NCBI RefSeq assembly: GCF_030540825.1
Contig: NZ_JAUOEO010000001.1
Span: 3,671,001-3,735,000 of the forward strand
Direction of reading: 5' to 3'
Source: Flavivirga spongiicola
GTDB taxonomy: Bacteria > Bacteroidota > Bacteroidia > Flavobacteriales > Flavobacteriaceae
Length of the DNA stretch: 64,000 nt
How positions within the stretch are numbered: position 1 is the stretch's first letter; the number at the start of each line of letters is the position of its first letter. The notes below the pieces were generated by a model. That model made no database searches. It was not told the origin of the DNA and saw nothing but the letters and a program-made list of their open reading frames with translations. Positions 43,496-53,608 of this stretch are shown here, one piece after another. The position numbers and the translations under genes were made by a program.

Positions 43496-44362
43496 ATGAA
43501 TAATAGAACTATAAAATTTGTAAACACGTTTATGTTAATATTTTTGTTTTCTTTAATAGCTAGTTCGCAAACCAATGAGATTGTTTATTTATGGCCGGAT
43601 AAAGTATCAGGGAAAAATAAAATAAAACATGACGCGGTTCAAACTCCGGATACAACAGGTCATGTTGTTAGGTTAACAGATGTAACAAATCCTACTTTAA
43701 CTGTATTTAAACCAAAAGATTCTATTAGTAATGGGATTGGAGTCATTGTGTGCCCAGGTGGCGGATATAAGATATTAGCAATAGATAAAGAAGGGTATGA
43801 AGTTGCAGAATGGCTAAATACATTAGGGTTTACCGCTTTTGTATTACAATATAGTGTTCCAGATAAGCGAGAAGCCGCTTTATACGATATTCAAAGAGCG
43901 ATTAGAATAATAAGAGGCAAAGCCAAAACATGGCATTTGAGCACTAATAAAATTGGAGTTATTGGATTTTCTGCGGGAGGAAGTTTAACGGCAAGAGCCA
44001 GTACATTATATTCTAAAAACATGTATCCCAATATCGACAGCTTTGATAACATATCTTCCCGTCCAGATTTTTCGCTATTAATTTACCCTGCATATTTAGA
44101 TGAAGGAGAAGATAGAACACTCACTTCAGAATTATTGGTAGATAATAATACACCGCCAATGTTTATTTTTGGAACAATAGATGATCCCTATGGAAATAGT
44201 GCCTTAGTCATGGCACGGGCATTAAGGGATGCTAAAGCTTCGGTAGAACTACACGTACTTCCTGCCGGTGGACATGGATATGGGCTGCGCTCTGGGAATA
44301 TTGCAGCCGAAACCTGGCCAGTCTTGGCCGAAAAATGGTTAAGAAAAATAATTACAGATTAA
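43496..44362 (+). CDS. Secreted alpha/beta-hydrolase, probable carbohydrate esterase
   Basis: 288 residues, with a signal peptide ending ASSQ (25). It has the alpha/beta-hydrolase fold with GVIVCPGGGYKILAIDKEGY (oxyanion region), the nucleophile elbow GFSAGG with Ser159, an acid region GTIDDPYG and the catalytic His in GGHGYG. This layout is that of bacterial acetyl-xylan-esterase-like and feruloyl-esterase-like proteins found in polysaccharide loci. It probably removes acetyl or other acyl groups from the region-3 glycan. The acyl group cannot be determined. It precedes the hybrid sensor gene by 104 bp. Confidence 0.8.
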   Translation: MNNRTIKFVNTFMLIFLFSLIASSQTNEIVYLWPDKVSGKNKIKHDAVQTPDTTGHVVRLTDVTNPTLTVFKPKDSISNGIGVIVCPGGGYKILAIDKEGYEVAEWLNTLGFTAFVLQYSVPDKREAALYDIQRAIRIIRGKAKTWHLSTNKIGVIGFSAGGSLTARASTLYSKNMYPNIDSFDNISSRPDFSLLIYPAYLDEGEDRTLTSELLVDNNTPPMFIFGTIDDPYGNSALVMARALRDAKASVELHVLPAGGHGYGLRSGNIAAETWPVLAEKWLRKIITD

Positions 44363-44466
44363 ATACTAAATCAAGGTATAGCGCATCTAATATAAAACTT
44401 GTTATGTGTTATTATATATGGATATACAACCTTATATTTACATAGCAGATATTTTAATTAGATTAA

Positions 44467-47400
44467 ATGTTAAAAGTCTTAAAATACGTATTATTTTATT
44501 TACTATCCATATCGGTATATTCTCAAAATAGTGATATTAAGTTTGATTATATTGATGATAATAATGGACTTTCCAGTAATTCTGTTTTATCTATAAGCCA
44601 AGATTCTTTAGGTTTTATGTGGTTTGCTACTCGGTATGGGCTAAATCGTTATGATGGCTACGAAGTAAAAACATATTATCGCAACACAGAAGATGAAAAT
44701 TCTATAAGCAATAATCATATTAATAAAGTTTTTAAAGATAGTAATCATAATTTATGGGTAGCTACTAAAAGTGGTGTAAACCGCTATAACAAAAATTTTG
44801 ATAGTTTCACTAGGCTAGAAATTAAAAACAATGCATTGGATTTTACAAATGACTATTTTATAGATATTATTGAAGATTCCAATAAGAGTATTTGGCTTTT
44901 AAGCTTAGCATCTTTGGTTAAGTGTAGAACTTTTGATATCAAAAATGCGAATCCAAAATTAGAATCTTACCACGATCTTTCTACTATTAAGCCTAAATGC
45001 TTATATGTCGATAAAGAAAACACTATTTGGATAGGAGCGGAAGAAGGGCTTTTTATTATAAAAAACAAACGCCTCTCTCCTTATAAATTAATTAATACAA
45101 AACATACAGAAACAATAATCTCAATTAATAAAATTTATGAATTAGATAATGGAGAGCTAGCACTTGCAACCGAAAATGCAGGCTTGCAGGTATTAAATAT
45201 AAAAAGCCAAAGAATCATTAATTATTTACGGAATGATAACAATAATGAAAACTCTTTGGTTAATGATAGGGTAAGATCGATTTTTGAATCAAAGAAGGGA
45301 GATATATGGCTTGGAACTCGAGATGGTTTAAGTGTCTTAAATCATGAAAAGAATCGTGTTACAAACTTTTTGCATAAATCAATAGATCAAAATTCGATTA
45401 GTGATAATTCAATAAAAGATATTTTTGAAGATAATGCTGGAGGGATTTGGTTGGCTACCTATGCAGGTGGAGTTAATTATTATCATCCCGAAAATTCAAA
45501 ATTTAAGCATATTAAAAGGGATTTTATAAATTCTAATAGCCTATCATCAGATAAGATTTCTTTTTTGTATAAAGATAAAGGAGGTGTTTTATGGATTGGT
45601 ACAGAAGGTAGTGGTATTAACAGGTATAATGAAGGAAATGGTGTTATAAAGTCTTACTCCAATTTTCCAGATCATTATGAGGCTTTAGATAATATCAAAG
45701 CGATTGCAGAGTCCAATAATCAATACCTATGGCTAGGAACCAATGGCGGGCTTAGTAAGTTTGATAAAGAAACACATACATTTACTAATTTTACTAATAA
45801 CCCTTTAGATCCTAATTCTCTTTCTTATGATCAAATTCATTCTATTTTACATGATTCTGGAATTTTATGGATTGGAACCAACGGAGGTGGTTTAAATAAG
45901 TTTGATATTTCTAAAAATACATTTCAAGTTTTTAAATCTAATGATTCTGAATCTGGTATTATTTCAGATAATATAAATCATTTGTTACAAGAAAAAAATG
46001 GAGGACTATGGATCGGTACTGAAGCAGGAATAGACTTTTTACTTCCGGATAAATTAAATTTTAATCGTTCTGATGCCTTTAAACAATTACAGAGAAAACT
46101 AAACCCTAGTATTAATAATGTGCTATTTAGTGACGATCATAACTATTTATGGATAGGCACAGAAGGAGACGGATTGATAAGTATTAACAAAGATAAACAC
46201 AGCATTCAATTTTATACACGAGCGGATGGATTACCAGGAAACATTGTTTATGCTATAGAGCAAGATAAAAAATCTAATATTTGGATAAGTACAAATAAAG
46301 GGTTGTCTAAACTCACTTTAAATTATCTTAAAGATTCCATTGAGCTTGTTAAAGTAAATAATTTTAATAAAAAAGATGGATTACAAGGAAATCTGTTTTC
46401 ATACAGGTCTTCATTTAAAGATCGTTTTGGAATGATGTATTTTGGAGGGGTAAAGGGATATAACACGTTTTACCCCAGTCAAATTCTTGATACATCTTCG
46501 AGGCCTTCAGTTATTTTTACCGATTTTAAAATAAACTATGAGACCATTAAGCCTGGTGATAAAAAATCACCACTAGTAACAGATATTACTAAAGCATCAA
46601 ATATCACACTAAAATATGATCAGCAACCGTTTTCGTTTACCTATGCTGGGTTGCAATTTATTAATCCCAATAATTTATACTATTCGTATCAATTAGAAGG
46701 TATTGATGATGATTGGGTTATAGCTGGAAAAGAACGTACGTTAACTTATACACGTTTGCACGAGGGGAGTTATGAGCTTAGAATAAAGGCCTCAGACAAT
46801 CTAAATCAATGGGGAGATGATTATACTAAAATTGCAATTACTATTTTACCTCCACCTTGGCGCTCCTGGTGGGCATATTTATTATATGTATTTGTAAGTA
46901 TTTTGGCTTTAATCTTTGCTATATATTATACAAATAAGTGGTTTCAATTAAAAAACATATTGGCATTAGAAAAACTTAGTAAAGAAAAGGAGCACGAACT
47001 TCATGAAAGAAAAGTTAAGTTTTTTACAGATGTTTCACATGAATTGCGTACACCACTTACTTTAATACTGACGCCTCTGGAAAAGTTAATGGATGAGACT
47101 AAGAATAATTTAAAGTTTAATAAAAAAATTAGAATTATTCAAAATAATAGTAGAAAGATGTTATTGCTTATTAATCAGCTTTTAGATCTTCGAAAATTTG
47201 AAACGGGTCATGTAAAATTAGAAATTGCCGAAGGCAATATTTCTAAATTCATAAAAGAAACAACACTTCCTTTTAGAGAAATGGCGAAAATTAAAGGAAT
47301 GGATTTTAGTTATAAACCTTCAAAACCTCATATTAGTTTTTGCTTTGACAGGGTAAAGATGGAAATAATTATTTATAACTTATTATCTAATGCATTTAAA

Positions 47401-48645
47401 GCAATTTCATCCCATGGAAGCGTGGAGGTGAGACTAGAAGAATTAAGCAAAAAAGATGAGTTAGGTGATGTTAGGCCTTTTGTTAAAATTGAAGTAGAAG
47501 ATAATGGTAAAGGTATTCCTGAAAAATATACTAAAAGTATTTTTGATCGATTTTACCAATCGGAAAACGATACACAATTAGGAGTTAATAGTAGCGGTAT
47601 AGGGCTTGAGTTGACTAAAAGAATGGTAAAACTACATCAAGGAACTATTACGGTGTTTAGTAAAATGCCTACAGACACAACAGCAGGAAAAACGATTTTT
47701 ACTATAGAAATACCACAAGGCAATATAGATCTAGAAAGTAAGCCAATAAAAAGAGAGCATGCTAAAGGTAATGAACAATCATTGTATAAAACGGAGTTGC
47801 TAAAATCTGAATTATATGACTACCAAGTTGAATCTGAAAGCAGAAAATTTGATGAGATCTTAAGCTTGGGAAAAGATACACCTGCTTTGTTAGTTGTAGA
47901 GGATAACAAGTCTATTTCTAATTTAATATGTGATTTATTTAAAGATGATTTTAAAGTTAGAACGGCTTACAATGGAAAAGAAGGGTGGAATAAAATTTTA
48001 GAAAATATTCCAGATATTGTAATTAGTGATATCATGATGCCGGAAATGGATGGTCTGGAATTATGTAGGATGCTAAAAACAGATAAAAGAACCTGTCATA
48101 TTCCAGTTATATTGTTAACTGCCAGAACATCGGTTACATTTAAGTACGAAGGTATGGAAACCGGTGCCGATGATTATGTTAAAAAACCTTTTAGCACAAA
48201 ATACCTTTCAATGCGGGTTAAAAGTTTATTACACCAGCGTAAGTTAGTACAAGAGCATTTATTTAGAAATAGTGTTATACAGCCAAAAGAACTAGGCTTA
48301 AACTCAACAGATGAGGTTTTATTAACGAAAGCTGTAAAATATATAGAAGAGAATCTAGATAATCCTGAACTTTCTGTTGAGAACCTGAGCAATCATTTAG
48401 GATTAAGTAGAGTACATTTTTACAGAAAAATAAAAAGCATTGCAAATGTTACAGCTGTAGATTTTATTAAAAACGTAAGATTAAAAAAAGCAATACAATT
48501 ATTAGAATCTGATAGCTATAGTATTAAGGAAGTAAGATATCTTACAGGATTTAATGATGCTACATATTTTAGAACGTCTTTTAAAAAATTATTTGGCGTA
48601 AACCCTTCTCAATATATTAAAGAATCTAAATCAGGTAACAAATAG
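44467..48645 (+). CDS. Hybrid two-component system sensor/regulator (HTCS)
   Basis: 1392 residues. A signal peptide is followed by a periplasmic double beta-propeller (about 20-690) with many LWIGT..GGLN/FD repeats, a Y_Y_Y domain (about 695-775), and a transmembrane helix (about 785-812, YLLYVFVSILALIFAIYYTN). Then come a HisKA domain with His858 in SHELRTPLT, a HATPase domain (NLLSNAFKAISSHG, DNGKGIPEKY), a receiver with Asp1188 in VISDIMMPEMDG, and an AraC helix-turn-helix (VENLSNHLGLSRVHFYRKI; FNDATYFRTSFKKLFGVNPS). One protein thus senses a periplasmic oligosaccharide and activates transcription. All key residues are present. It lies directly before the SusC/SusD genes it probably controls. 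Confidence 0.97.
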   Translation: MLKVLKYVLFYLLSISVYSQNSDIKFDYIDDNNGLSSNSVLSISQDSLGFMWFATRYGLNRYDGYEVKTYYRNTEDENSISNNHINKVFKDSNHNLWVATKSGVNRYNKNFDSFTRLEIKNNALDFTNDYFIDIIEDSNKSIWLLSLASLVKCRTFDIKNANPKLESYHDLSTIKPKCLYVDKENTIWIGAEEGLFIIKNKRLSPYKLINTKHTETIISINKIYELDNGELALATENAGLQVLNIKSQRIINYLRNDNNNENSLVNDRVRSIFESKKGDIWLGTRDGLSVLNHEKNRVTNFLHKSIDQNSISDNSIKDIFEDNAGGIWLATYAGGVNYYHPENSKFKHIKRDFINSNSLSSDKISFLYKDKGGVLWIGTEGSGINRYNEGNGVIKSYSNFPDHYEALDNIKAIAESNNQYLWLGTNGGLSKFDKETHTFTNFTNNPLDPNSLSYDQIHSILHDSGILWIGTNGGGLNKFDISKNTFQVFKSNDSESGIISDNINHLLQEKNGGLWIGTEAGIDFLLPDKLNFNRSDAFKQLQRKLNPSINNVLFSDDHNYLWIGTEGDGLISINKDKHSIQFYTRADGLPGNIVYAIEQDKKSNIWISTNKGLSKLTLNYLKDSIELVKVNNFNKKDGLQGNLFSYRSSFKDRFGMMYFGGVKGYNTFYPSQILDTSSRPSVIFTDFKINYETIKPGDKKSPLVTDITKASNITLKYDQQPFSFTYAGLQFINPNNLYYSYQLEGIDDDWVIAGKERTLTYTRLHEGSYELRIKASDNLNQWGDDYTKIAITILPPPWRSWWAYLLYVFVSILALIFAIYYTNKWFQLKNILALEKLSKEKEHELHERKVKFFTDVSHELRTPLTLILTPLEKLMDETKNNLKFNKKIRIIQNNSRKMLLLINQLLDLRKFETGHVKLEIAEGNISKFIKETTLPFREMAKIKGMDFSYKPSKPHISFCFDRVKMEIIIYNLLSNAFKAISSHGSVEVRLEELSKKDELGDVRPFVKIEVEDNGKGIPEKYTKSIFDRFYQSENDTQLGVNSSGIGLELTKRMVKLHQGTITVFSKMPTDTTAGKTIFTIEIPQGNIDLESKPIKREHAKGNEQSLYKTELLKSELYDYQVESESRKFDEILSLGKDTPALLVVEDNKSISNLICDLFKDDFKVRTAYNGKEGWNKILENIPDIVISDIMMPEMDGLELCRMLKTDKRTCHIPVILLTARTSVTFKYEGMETGADDYVKKPFSTKYLSMRVKSLLHQRKLVQEHLFRNSVIQPKELGLNSTDEVLLTKAVKYIEENLDNPELSVENLSNHLGLSRVHFYRKIKSIANVTAVDFIKNVRLKKAIQLLESDSYSIKEVRYLTGFNDATYFRTSFKKLFGVNPSQYIKESKSGNK

Positions 48646-48722
48646 TTTAGAGAAATTTTCTTTCAATAATAAGTGTTATAGGTTACTAAAAAGGGCTATT
48701 AACCCCTTTAAATACTAGGCAT

Positions 48723-48750
48723 GTAACATTTACCCTCTTTATCGTAACAT
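48723..48750. promoter_or_regulatory. GTAACAT direct repeat, candidate HTCS operator
   Basis: GTAACAT occurs at 48723-48729 and 48744-48750, 21 bp apart, just before the likely -33 element. TGTAACATTTACCC (48722-48735) also resembles TGAACAATTTACCCC before the TRAP operon, and TTAACCCCTT lies at 48699-48708. This position and two-turn spacing suit an AraC-type activator such as the adjacent HTCS. Confidence 0.45.
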
Positions 48751-48755
48751 AAGCC

Positions 48756-48787
48756 TTTACTGTTTTTTTAGTATTAGAATAACTTTG
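48756..48787 (+). promoter_or_regulatory. Promoter of region-3 SusC operon
   Basis: TTTA (48756-48759, one mismatch to TTTG), 20 bases, then TAACTTTG (48780-48787), an exact match to the Bacteroidota -7 consensus TAnnTTTG. The leader to the ATG is about 50 bases. Confidence 0.5.
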
Positions 48788-48838
48788 GAATACAATTAAC
48801 TCTAAAAACTAATTTTAATACAAACAAAAATCAATTTT

Positions 48839-51751
48839 ATGAAAAAATTTACAATTTTAATTTTGCTATTATTAACTACAGTAACAGTGTTTGCGCAAGT
48901 AAATATTACTGGTGTAGTTAAATCGGCAGAAGACGGACAGCCTTTACCGGGGGCAAGTATCATAGAGAAGGGGACTAGTAATGGGGCAAGTTCAGATTTT
49001 GACGGAAATTTTTCTCTTAATGTTGCTAATTCCGATGCTATTTTGGTGGTATCATATATTGGATATACAACGTTAGAAATTGCTATTGGAACTCAAACAC
49101 GGATTGAAATTCAACTACAACAAAATGCAGCTGCTTTAGATGAGATAGTAGTTGTAGGATATGGAACGCAAAAGAAAAGTGATGTTACCGGTTCTGTGGC
49201 GTCAGTATCAAAAGATCGATTAGAGCAGGTGCCCAATACCAATTTTACACAAGCTTTACAAGGATCTGTTCCGGGTGTTTCCATAGTAAATAATTCAGCA
49301 AATGCTGAAGGAAATGATGTTAGTATTATTATTCGGGGGAGGAATTCTATTTCTGCCAGTAATTCTCCTTTAGTGGTTTTAGATGGTGTGCCATATAGTG
49401 GAAGTATATCTGATATAAACCCAACAGATATTCAGTCTATTGAGATATTAAAAGATGCCTCATCTGCTGCAATTTATGGATCACGAGGTGCTAATGGGGT
49501 CATATTAATTACGTCTAAGAAAGGAAAAAAAGGAAAAACAAAGATTAGTTATGATGGCTTTTATGGTATTGAAGAGGTAGCTAATCTACCTGATCTTTTA
49601 ACACCATCAGAATTCTATGCCTTTAAAAACATTAGAGAGCCAGGTACAATATCAGATTCCGAAGAAGCGCTTTTTCAAAGTGGAGGTGGTACAAATTGGT
49701 TAAATGAAGCTCTTGGAACGGGGTATAAGCAACAGCATACATTATCCGTTTCTGGTGGTGGAGAAAACATGAACTATTATGTGTCAGGAAGTTATTTGAA
49801 CGTAGAAGGTGTTGCAGTTAATGACTCTTATAAACGGTCATCTCTTCGTGTCAATCTGGAATCAGACATAACAGATTGGTTAACACTTGGTACAAATACA
49901 CAACTTTCACATGGAGATAGAAGTGGTCTTCCTAGCAACTGGGGAGGTGATGCTGGAGCATTTTATATGAACCCATTAACATCTTTACGTGACGAAAATG
50001 GCGATTTCACCATATATCCATGGCCTGAAGAAGTATTCTTTGGGAATCCTTTACAACCTACACTTGCAGCGAATAATGATGTAACTTCTAAAGTATTTAC
50101 CAGTAATTATATTAATATTGATTTTCCTTTTATTCCAGGCTTGTCATATAAATTTAATTCTGGGGTAGAATATACCAATCGCAATAGAGCGACTTATTAT
50201 GGTAGAAACACTAAAATTGGATTGGAAAGTCAAGGGTCTGCAGAAACTCAAGACATATTAACAACCAATGTTCTTATAGAAAATATTATAAATTACAACC
50301 GCGAAATTGGAAAACATAACTTGTTCGCAACGGCATTATACAGTTATCAAAATAATGAAATAGAGAGAGATCAGGTTGAGTCACAAGGGTTTCCAAATGA
50401 TGTACTTACTTGGTATCAGCCTAATATAGCAAGTTTAGCAGTTTCGACAAGAGATGCAGAAGAGTTTAGTATTATTTCTTCTATGTTAAGGTTAAACTAT
50501 AGTTTTGATAGCCGTTATTTATTAACCTTAACAGGAAGGCGAGACGGTTTTTCCGGATTTGGTAGTGATACCAAATGGGGTAATTTTTATTCAGCGGCAA
50601 TAGGATGGAATATCCATAATGAAGCCTTTATGGAAGATTCTAAATTTAATACTTTAAAGCTTAGGCTGTCTTATGGGAAGAATGGAAACCAGGCAGTAGG
50701 GCCTTATGAGACGTTATCAAGACTTTCAGAATTATCATATCTTAATGGTAGCAATACGGCTCCTGGATATACGCCTTCAAAGCTTGGTAACCCATCTTTA
50801 GGTTGGGAATCGACAACATCATATAACATAGCTGTAGATTATGGTTTATTTAATAATAGATTTCGCGGTAGTATAGATGTATATAAATCTGAAACAGAAG
50901 ATCTTTTATTGGAAAGACAAATCTCTCCAATTCATGGAATTAATACGATAACGCAGAATATAGGTAAAACCGAAAATTTTGGAATAGATTTTTCTTTATT
51001 TGCCGATGTAGTAAAGACTGATAATTTTAGATGGAATATTGGTAGTAATCTTACTTATAATAAAAATGAAATTGTGGATCTTTATGGAAATGGAGAAGAT
51101 GATGTTTTGAATGAATGGTTTATAGGTAAACCTATACGCGTAAATTATGGCTATCAATTTGACGGCGTGTATCAAGTTGGAGATGATATTGCAAATTCGG
51201 CTCAACCAAGTGCTCAACCAGGATACGCAAAAATTGTAGATCAGAACGGTGATGGAGCTATAGATACAGATAAAGATAGAGTAGTCATTGGACAGTTGGA
51301 TCCTAAGTACATAGCGGGATTAAACATGACATTTTCTTATAAAAATATTACTTTAAATATTGTTTCACAGGGTGCTTTTGGGGTTACTAAGGCCAATACA
51401 TTACTTTCAGATCTGGTTTGGGGAGAAGTTCGTAGAAATACCACTAATAAAAATTGGTGGACACCAGATAACCCTACAAATAGTTATTGGGCTAACCATA
51501 TTGATGCTAATATTAATGGCGTAACGATTTTTGAAAAGGCAGATTATTGGAGGCTAAAAGATATAACACTTTCATATAACCTTCCTACAAACATCATGGA
51601 TAAAATAGGGCTAGATCGTGTTAGATTATATTTTACTGGACGTAATTTATTTACAATCACCAAATTTAATGGGCTAGATCCAGAGTTAACCAATAACCGC
51701 AATATTCCTTTACAAAAAACATACACGTTAGGAATTAATATAGGTCTTTAA
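48839..51751 (+). CDS. SusC-like TonB-dependent outer-membrane transporter
   Basis: 970 residues: a signal peptide (MKKFTILILLLLTTVTVFAQ), a carboxypeptidase-like domain (about 22-105, NITGVVKSAEDGQPLPGASI), and a plug with DEIVVVGYGTQKKSDVTGSV, LVVLDGVPYSGSI and IEILKDASSAAIYGSRGANG. The barrel ends KTYTLGINIGL. It has no STN domain, which fits regulation by the HTCS rather than by a sigma/anti-sigma pair. It imports oligosaccharides of the region-3 glycan with the SusD encoded 3 bp downstream. Confidence 0.96.
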   Translation: MKKFTILILLLLTTVTVFAQVNITGVVKSAEDGQPLPGASIIEKGTSNGASSDFDGNFSLNVANSDAILVVSYIGYTTLEIAIGTQTRIEIQLQQNAAALDEIVVVGYGTQKKSDVTGSVASVSKDRLEQVPNTNFTQALQGSVPGVSIVNNSANAEGNDVSIIIRGRNSISASNSPLVVLDGVPYSGSISDINPTDIQSIEILKDASSAAIYGSRGANGVILITSKKGKKGKTKISYDGFYGIEEVANLPDLLTPSEFYAFKNIREPGTISDSEEALFQSGGGTNWLNEALGTGYKQQHTLSVSGGGENMNYYVSGSYLNVEGVAVNDSYKRSSLRVNLESDITDWLTLGTNTQLSHGDRSGLPSNWGGDAGAFYMNPLTSLRDENGDFTIYPWPEEVFFGNPLQPTLAANNDVTSKVFTSNYINIDFPFIPGLSYKFNSGVEYTNRNRATYYGRNTKIGLESQGSAETQDILTTNVLIENIINYNREIGKHNLFATALYSYQNNEIERDQVESQGFPNDVLTWYQPNIASLAVSTRDAEEFSIISSMLRLNYSFDSRYLLTLTGRRDGFSGFGSDTKWGNFYSAAIGWNIHNEAFMEDSKFNTLKLRLSYGKNGNQAVGPYETLSRLSELSYLNGSNTAPGYTPSKLGNPSLGWESTTSYNIAVDYGLFNNRFRGSIDVYKSETEDLLLERQISPIHGINTITQNIGKTENFGIDFSLFADVVKTDNFRWNIGSNLTYNKNEIVDLYGNGEDDVLNEWFIGKPIRVNYGYQFDGVYQVGDDIANSAQPSAQPGYAKIVDQNGDGAIDTDKDRVVIGQLDPKYIAGLNMTFSYKNITLNIVSQGAFGVTKANTLLSDLVWGEVRRNTTNKNWWTPDNPTNSYWANHIDANINGVTIFEKADYWRLKDITLSYNLPTNIMDKIGLDRVRLYFTGRNLFTITKFNGLDPELTNNRNIPLQKTYTLGINIGL

Positions 51752-51754
51752 TCA

Positions 51755-53413
51755 ATGAAAATATTTTTAATTATGAATAAAATTATAAAATTTAAAAGTC
51801 TAAAGTTAATTATAGCAGTACTTATTTTGTTTGTTGTCTTTGCTGGCTGTTCAGACAGCGAATTAACTGAAAATCCTCCACACATAATTGGAGCTGATAA
51901 TTTATATAAAGATCTTGCAGGGTTTGAAGCTGGGCTTAATGGTCTTTATGCACAATATGCTCGAGAAAGAGCTGGTAGTGTGCTTGGATCTGGAAATAAT
52001 CTTTTTATTGACATGGCAACTTCTGCTGTCGATAATGCTTATGGAAACTTTAGAGCGGGATGGGCATTTGTAGGTAATAATTTAGATACACGTAATAACC
52101 CATCAGAAGTTCACAATCGTCGTTTTTTCGAATGGATATATACAACGATAAATGCAGCCAATACCATTATAACTAGAGCAGAAAACCCAGATGTTGATTG
52201 GACGCAAGAGGATAAAAGTAGAGTTGTTGCAGAAGCTCGACTTATTAGAGCTTGGGCGTATCGTCATGCCACGTATTTATGGGGAGATGTTCCACTGTCT
52301 TTAGAAGAAAGTTCAGGATCAACTATTCGTACAGATTGGACAAGAAACCCTGTGGCAGAGGTTAGAAATCAAATGTTAGAAGATTTACTTTTTGCTGAAG
52401 CAAACCTTCCTGAGACCTCATCAAACCCGGGGAAAGCAGTAAAAGGAGTAGCAACTCACTATCTTTCTGAATTGTATTTAACTATAGGAGATAATGAAAA
52501 TGCCAAAGCTAAAGCAGAAAGTTTAATAAATAGTGGGATTTATAGTTTAGTTACAGAAAGATATGGTGTAAAAGCGAACCAGCCAGGTACGCCTTATTCA
52601 GACATGTTCCTAGATGGAAATTCCAATAAATCAGAAGGTAATACCGAAGCCCTTTGGGTTATGCAACAGGAGTTGGAAACAACTGGAGGGGGAAAGAATA
52701 TTATGCGTCGTTGGCATAGAAATAGGTCAAATTCTGTGAGAGTTGATGGTATAACGGGAGCAATTATCTTTTCCGTTGAAAATGGAGGACGTGGAATTGG
52801 AAGAATTGGACCAACACGTTATGCTATGGAATTGTATGAACCAAATGATGATAGAGGCGGTATTTTTGCATGGAGAACATACGAAGTATTAAATAATCCA
52901 AACGTAGTGCCTCCTGGTCGTGCTATTGGAGATACCATATGGTTTAACTGGCAGGGAAAAGATGAAGCATTATTTGTTGCAGATTGGCCAAGTACTAGAA
53001 AATGGGATTATGCAAATCCAAATAATTTATCAGACGAAGAAAACTATAACGACCAAGTGTATTTGAGGTTGGCTGAAACCTATTTACTTTTAGCTGAAGC
53101 ACAATTTAAACTAGGAGATCCAAGTGGTAGTGCAGAAACCATTAATCATTTAAGAAGGCGTGCAAATGCAAGTGAGATAACAGGAGGGGATGTTAGTATT
53201 GATTTTATATTAGATGAAAGGTCAAGAGAGCTTTATTCCGAAGAACATAGAAAATATACTCTAACCCGCTTAGGAAGATGGTTAGACAGAATGCAGTTAT
53301 ATAACAAAGTTGGAGGACCTAAAGCAGGAGAAAAAGATAAACTGTCTCCTATTCCTCAAACGGTTATAGATGCTAATATCGGTGGTGCATTCGAACAAAA
53401 TCCAGGATACTAA
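51755..53413 (+). CDS. SusD/RagB family surface glycan-binding lipoprotein
   Basis: 552 residues from 51755; a second ATG at 51773 gives a shorter signal with lipobox FAGC (Cys26 from that start). SusD signatures: EARLIRAWAYRHATYLWGDV near residue 140, and VYLRLAETYLLLAEAQFKLG with LDERSRELYSEEHRKYTLTR at the C-terminus. The C-terminus (LSPIPQTVIDANIGGAFEQN) is typical. It starts 3 bp after the SusC stop, so it is tightly coupled to it. Confidence 0.95.
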   Translation: MKIFLIMNKIIKFKSLKLIIAVLILFVVFAGCSDSELTENPPHIIGADNLYKDLAGFEAGLNGLYAQYARERAGSVLGSGNNLFIDMATSAVDNAYGNFRAGWAFVGNNLDTRNNPSEVHNRRFFEWIYTTINAANTIITRAENPDVDWTQEDKSRVVAEARLIRAWAYRHATYLWGDVPLSLEESSGSTIRTDWTRNPVAEVRNQMLEDLLFAEANLPETSSNPGKAVKGVATHYLSELYLTIGDNENAKAKAESLINSGIYSLVTERYGVKANQPGTPYSDMFLDGNSNKSEGNTEALWVMQQELETTGGGKNIMRRWHRNRSNSVRVDGITGAIIFSVENGGRGIGRIGPTRYAMELYEPNDDRGGIFAWRTYEVLNNPNVVPPGRAIGDTIWFNWQGKDEALFVADWPSTRKWDYANPNNLSDEENYNDQVYLRLAETYLLLAEAQFKLGDPSGSAETINHLRRRANASEITGGDVSIDFILDERSRELYSEEHRKYTLTRLGRWLDRMQLYNKVGGPKAGEKDKLSPIPQTVIDANIGGAFEQNPGY

Positions 53414-53463
53414 AAACTAATTTTAAATAAGTTTATTCATAGTAGAGTTTGAGTTAGTTATTT

Positions 53464-53500
53464 CCTCCTCTTGAAGAACATCAAGAACATCAAGAGGAGG
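53464..53500 (+). promoter_or_regulatory. Hairpin that pairs with a strong Shine-Dalgarno sequence upstream of the sulfatase
   Basis: CCTCCTCTTG (53464-53473) and CAAGAGGAGG (53491-53500) form a perfect 10-bp stem with a 17-base loop holding a tandem AACATCAAG. The right arm contains AGGAGG, six bases before an ATG at 53507, and the left arm is its exact complement. Bacteroidota rarely use strong Shine-Dalgarno sites, so this is unusual. It could attenuate translation of the sulfatase, or serve as an mRNA processing signal between SusD and the enzymes. Confidence 0.6.
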
Positions 53501-53608
53501 TTAATTATGTTCCTTATAGAATGTATCAGAATAGTTAACAATGTAGTACATCTTTTAATTATTGATTTGTTTATTTCTCCTTTAAATTATAAAATAAAAC
53601 ATAGACGA

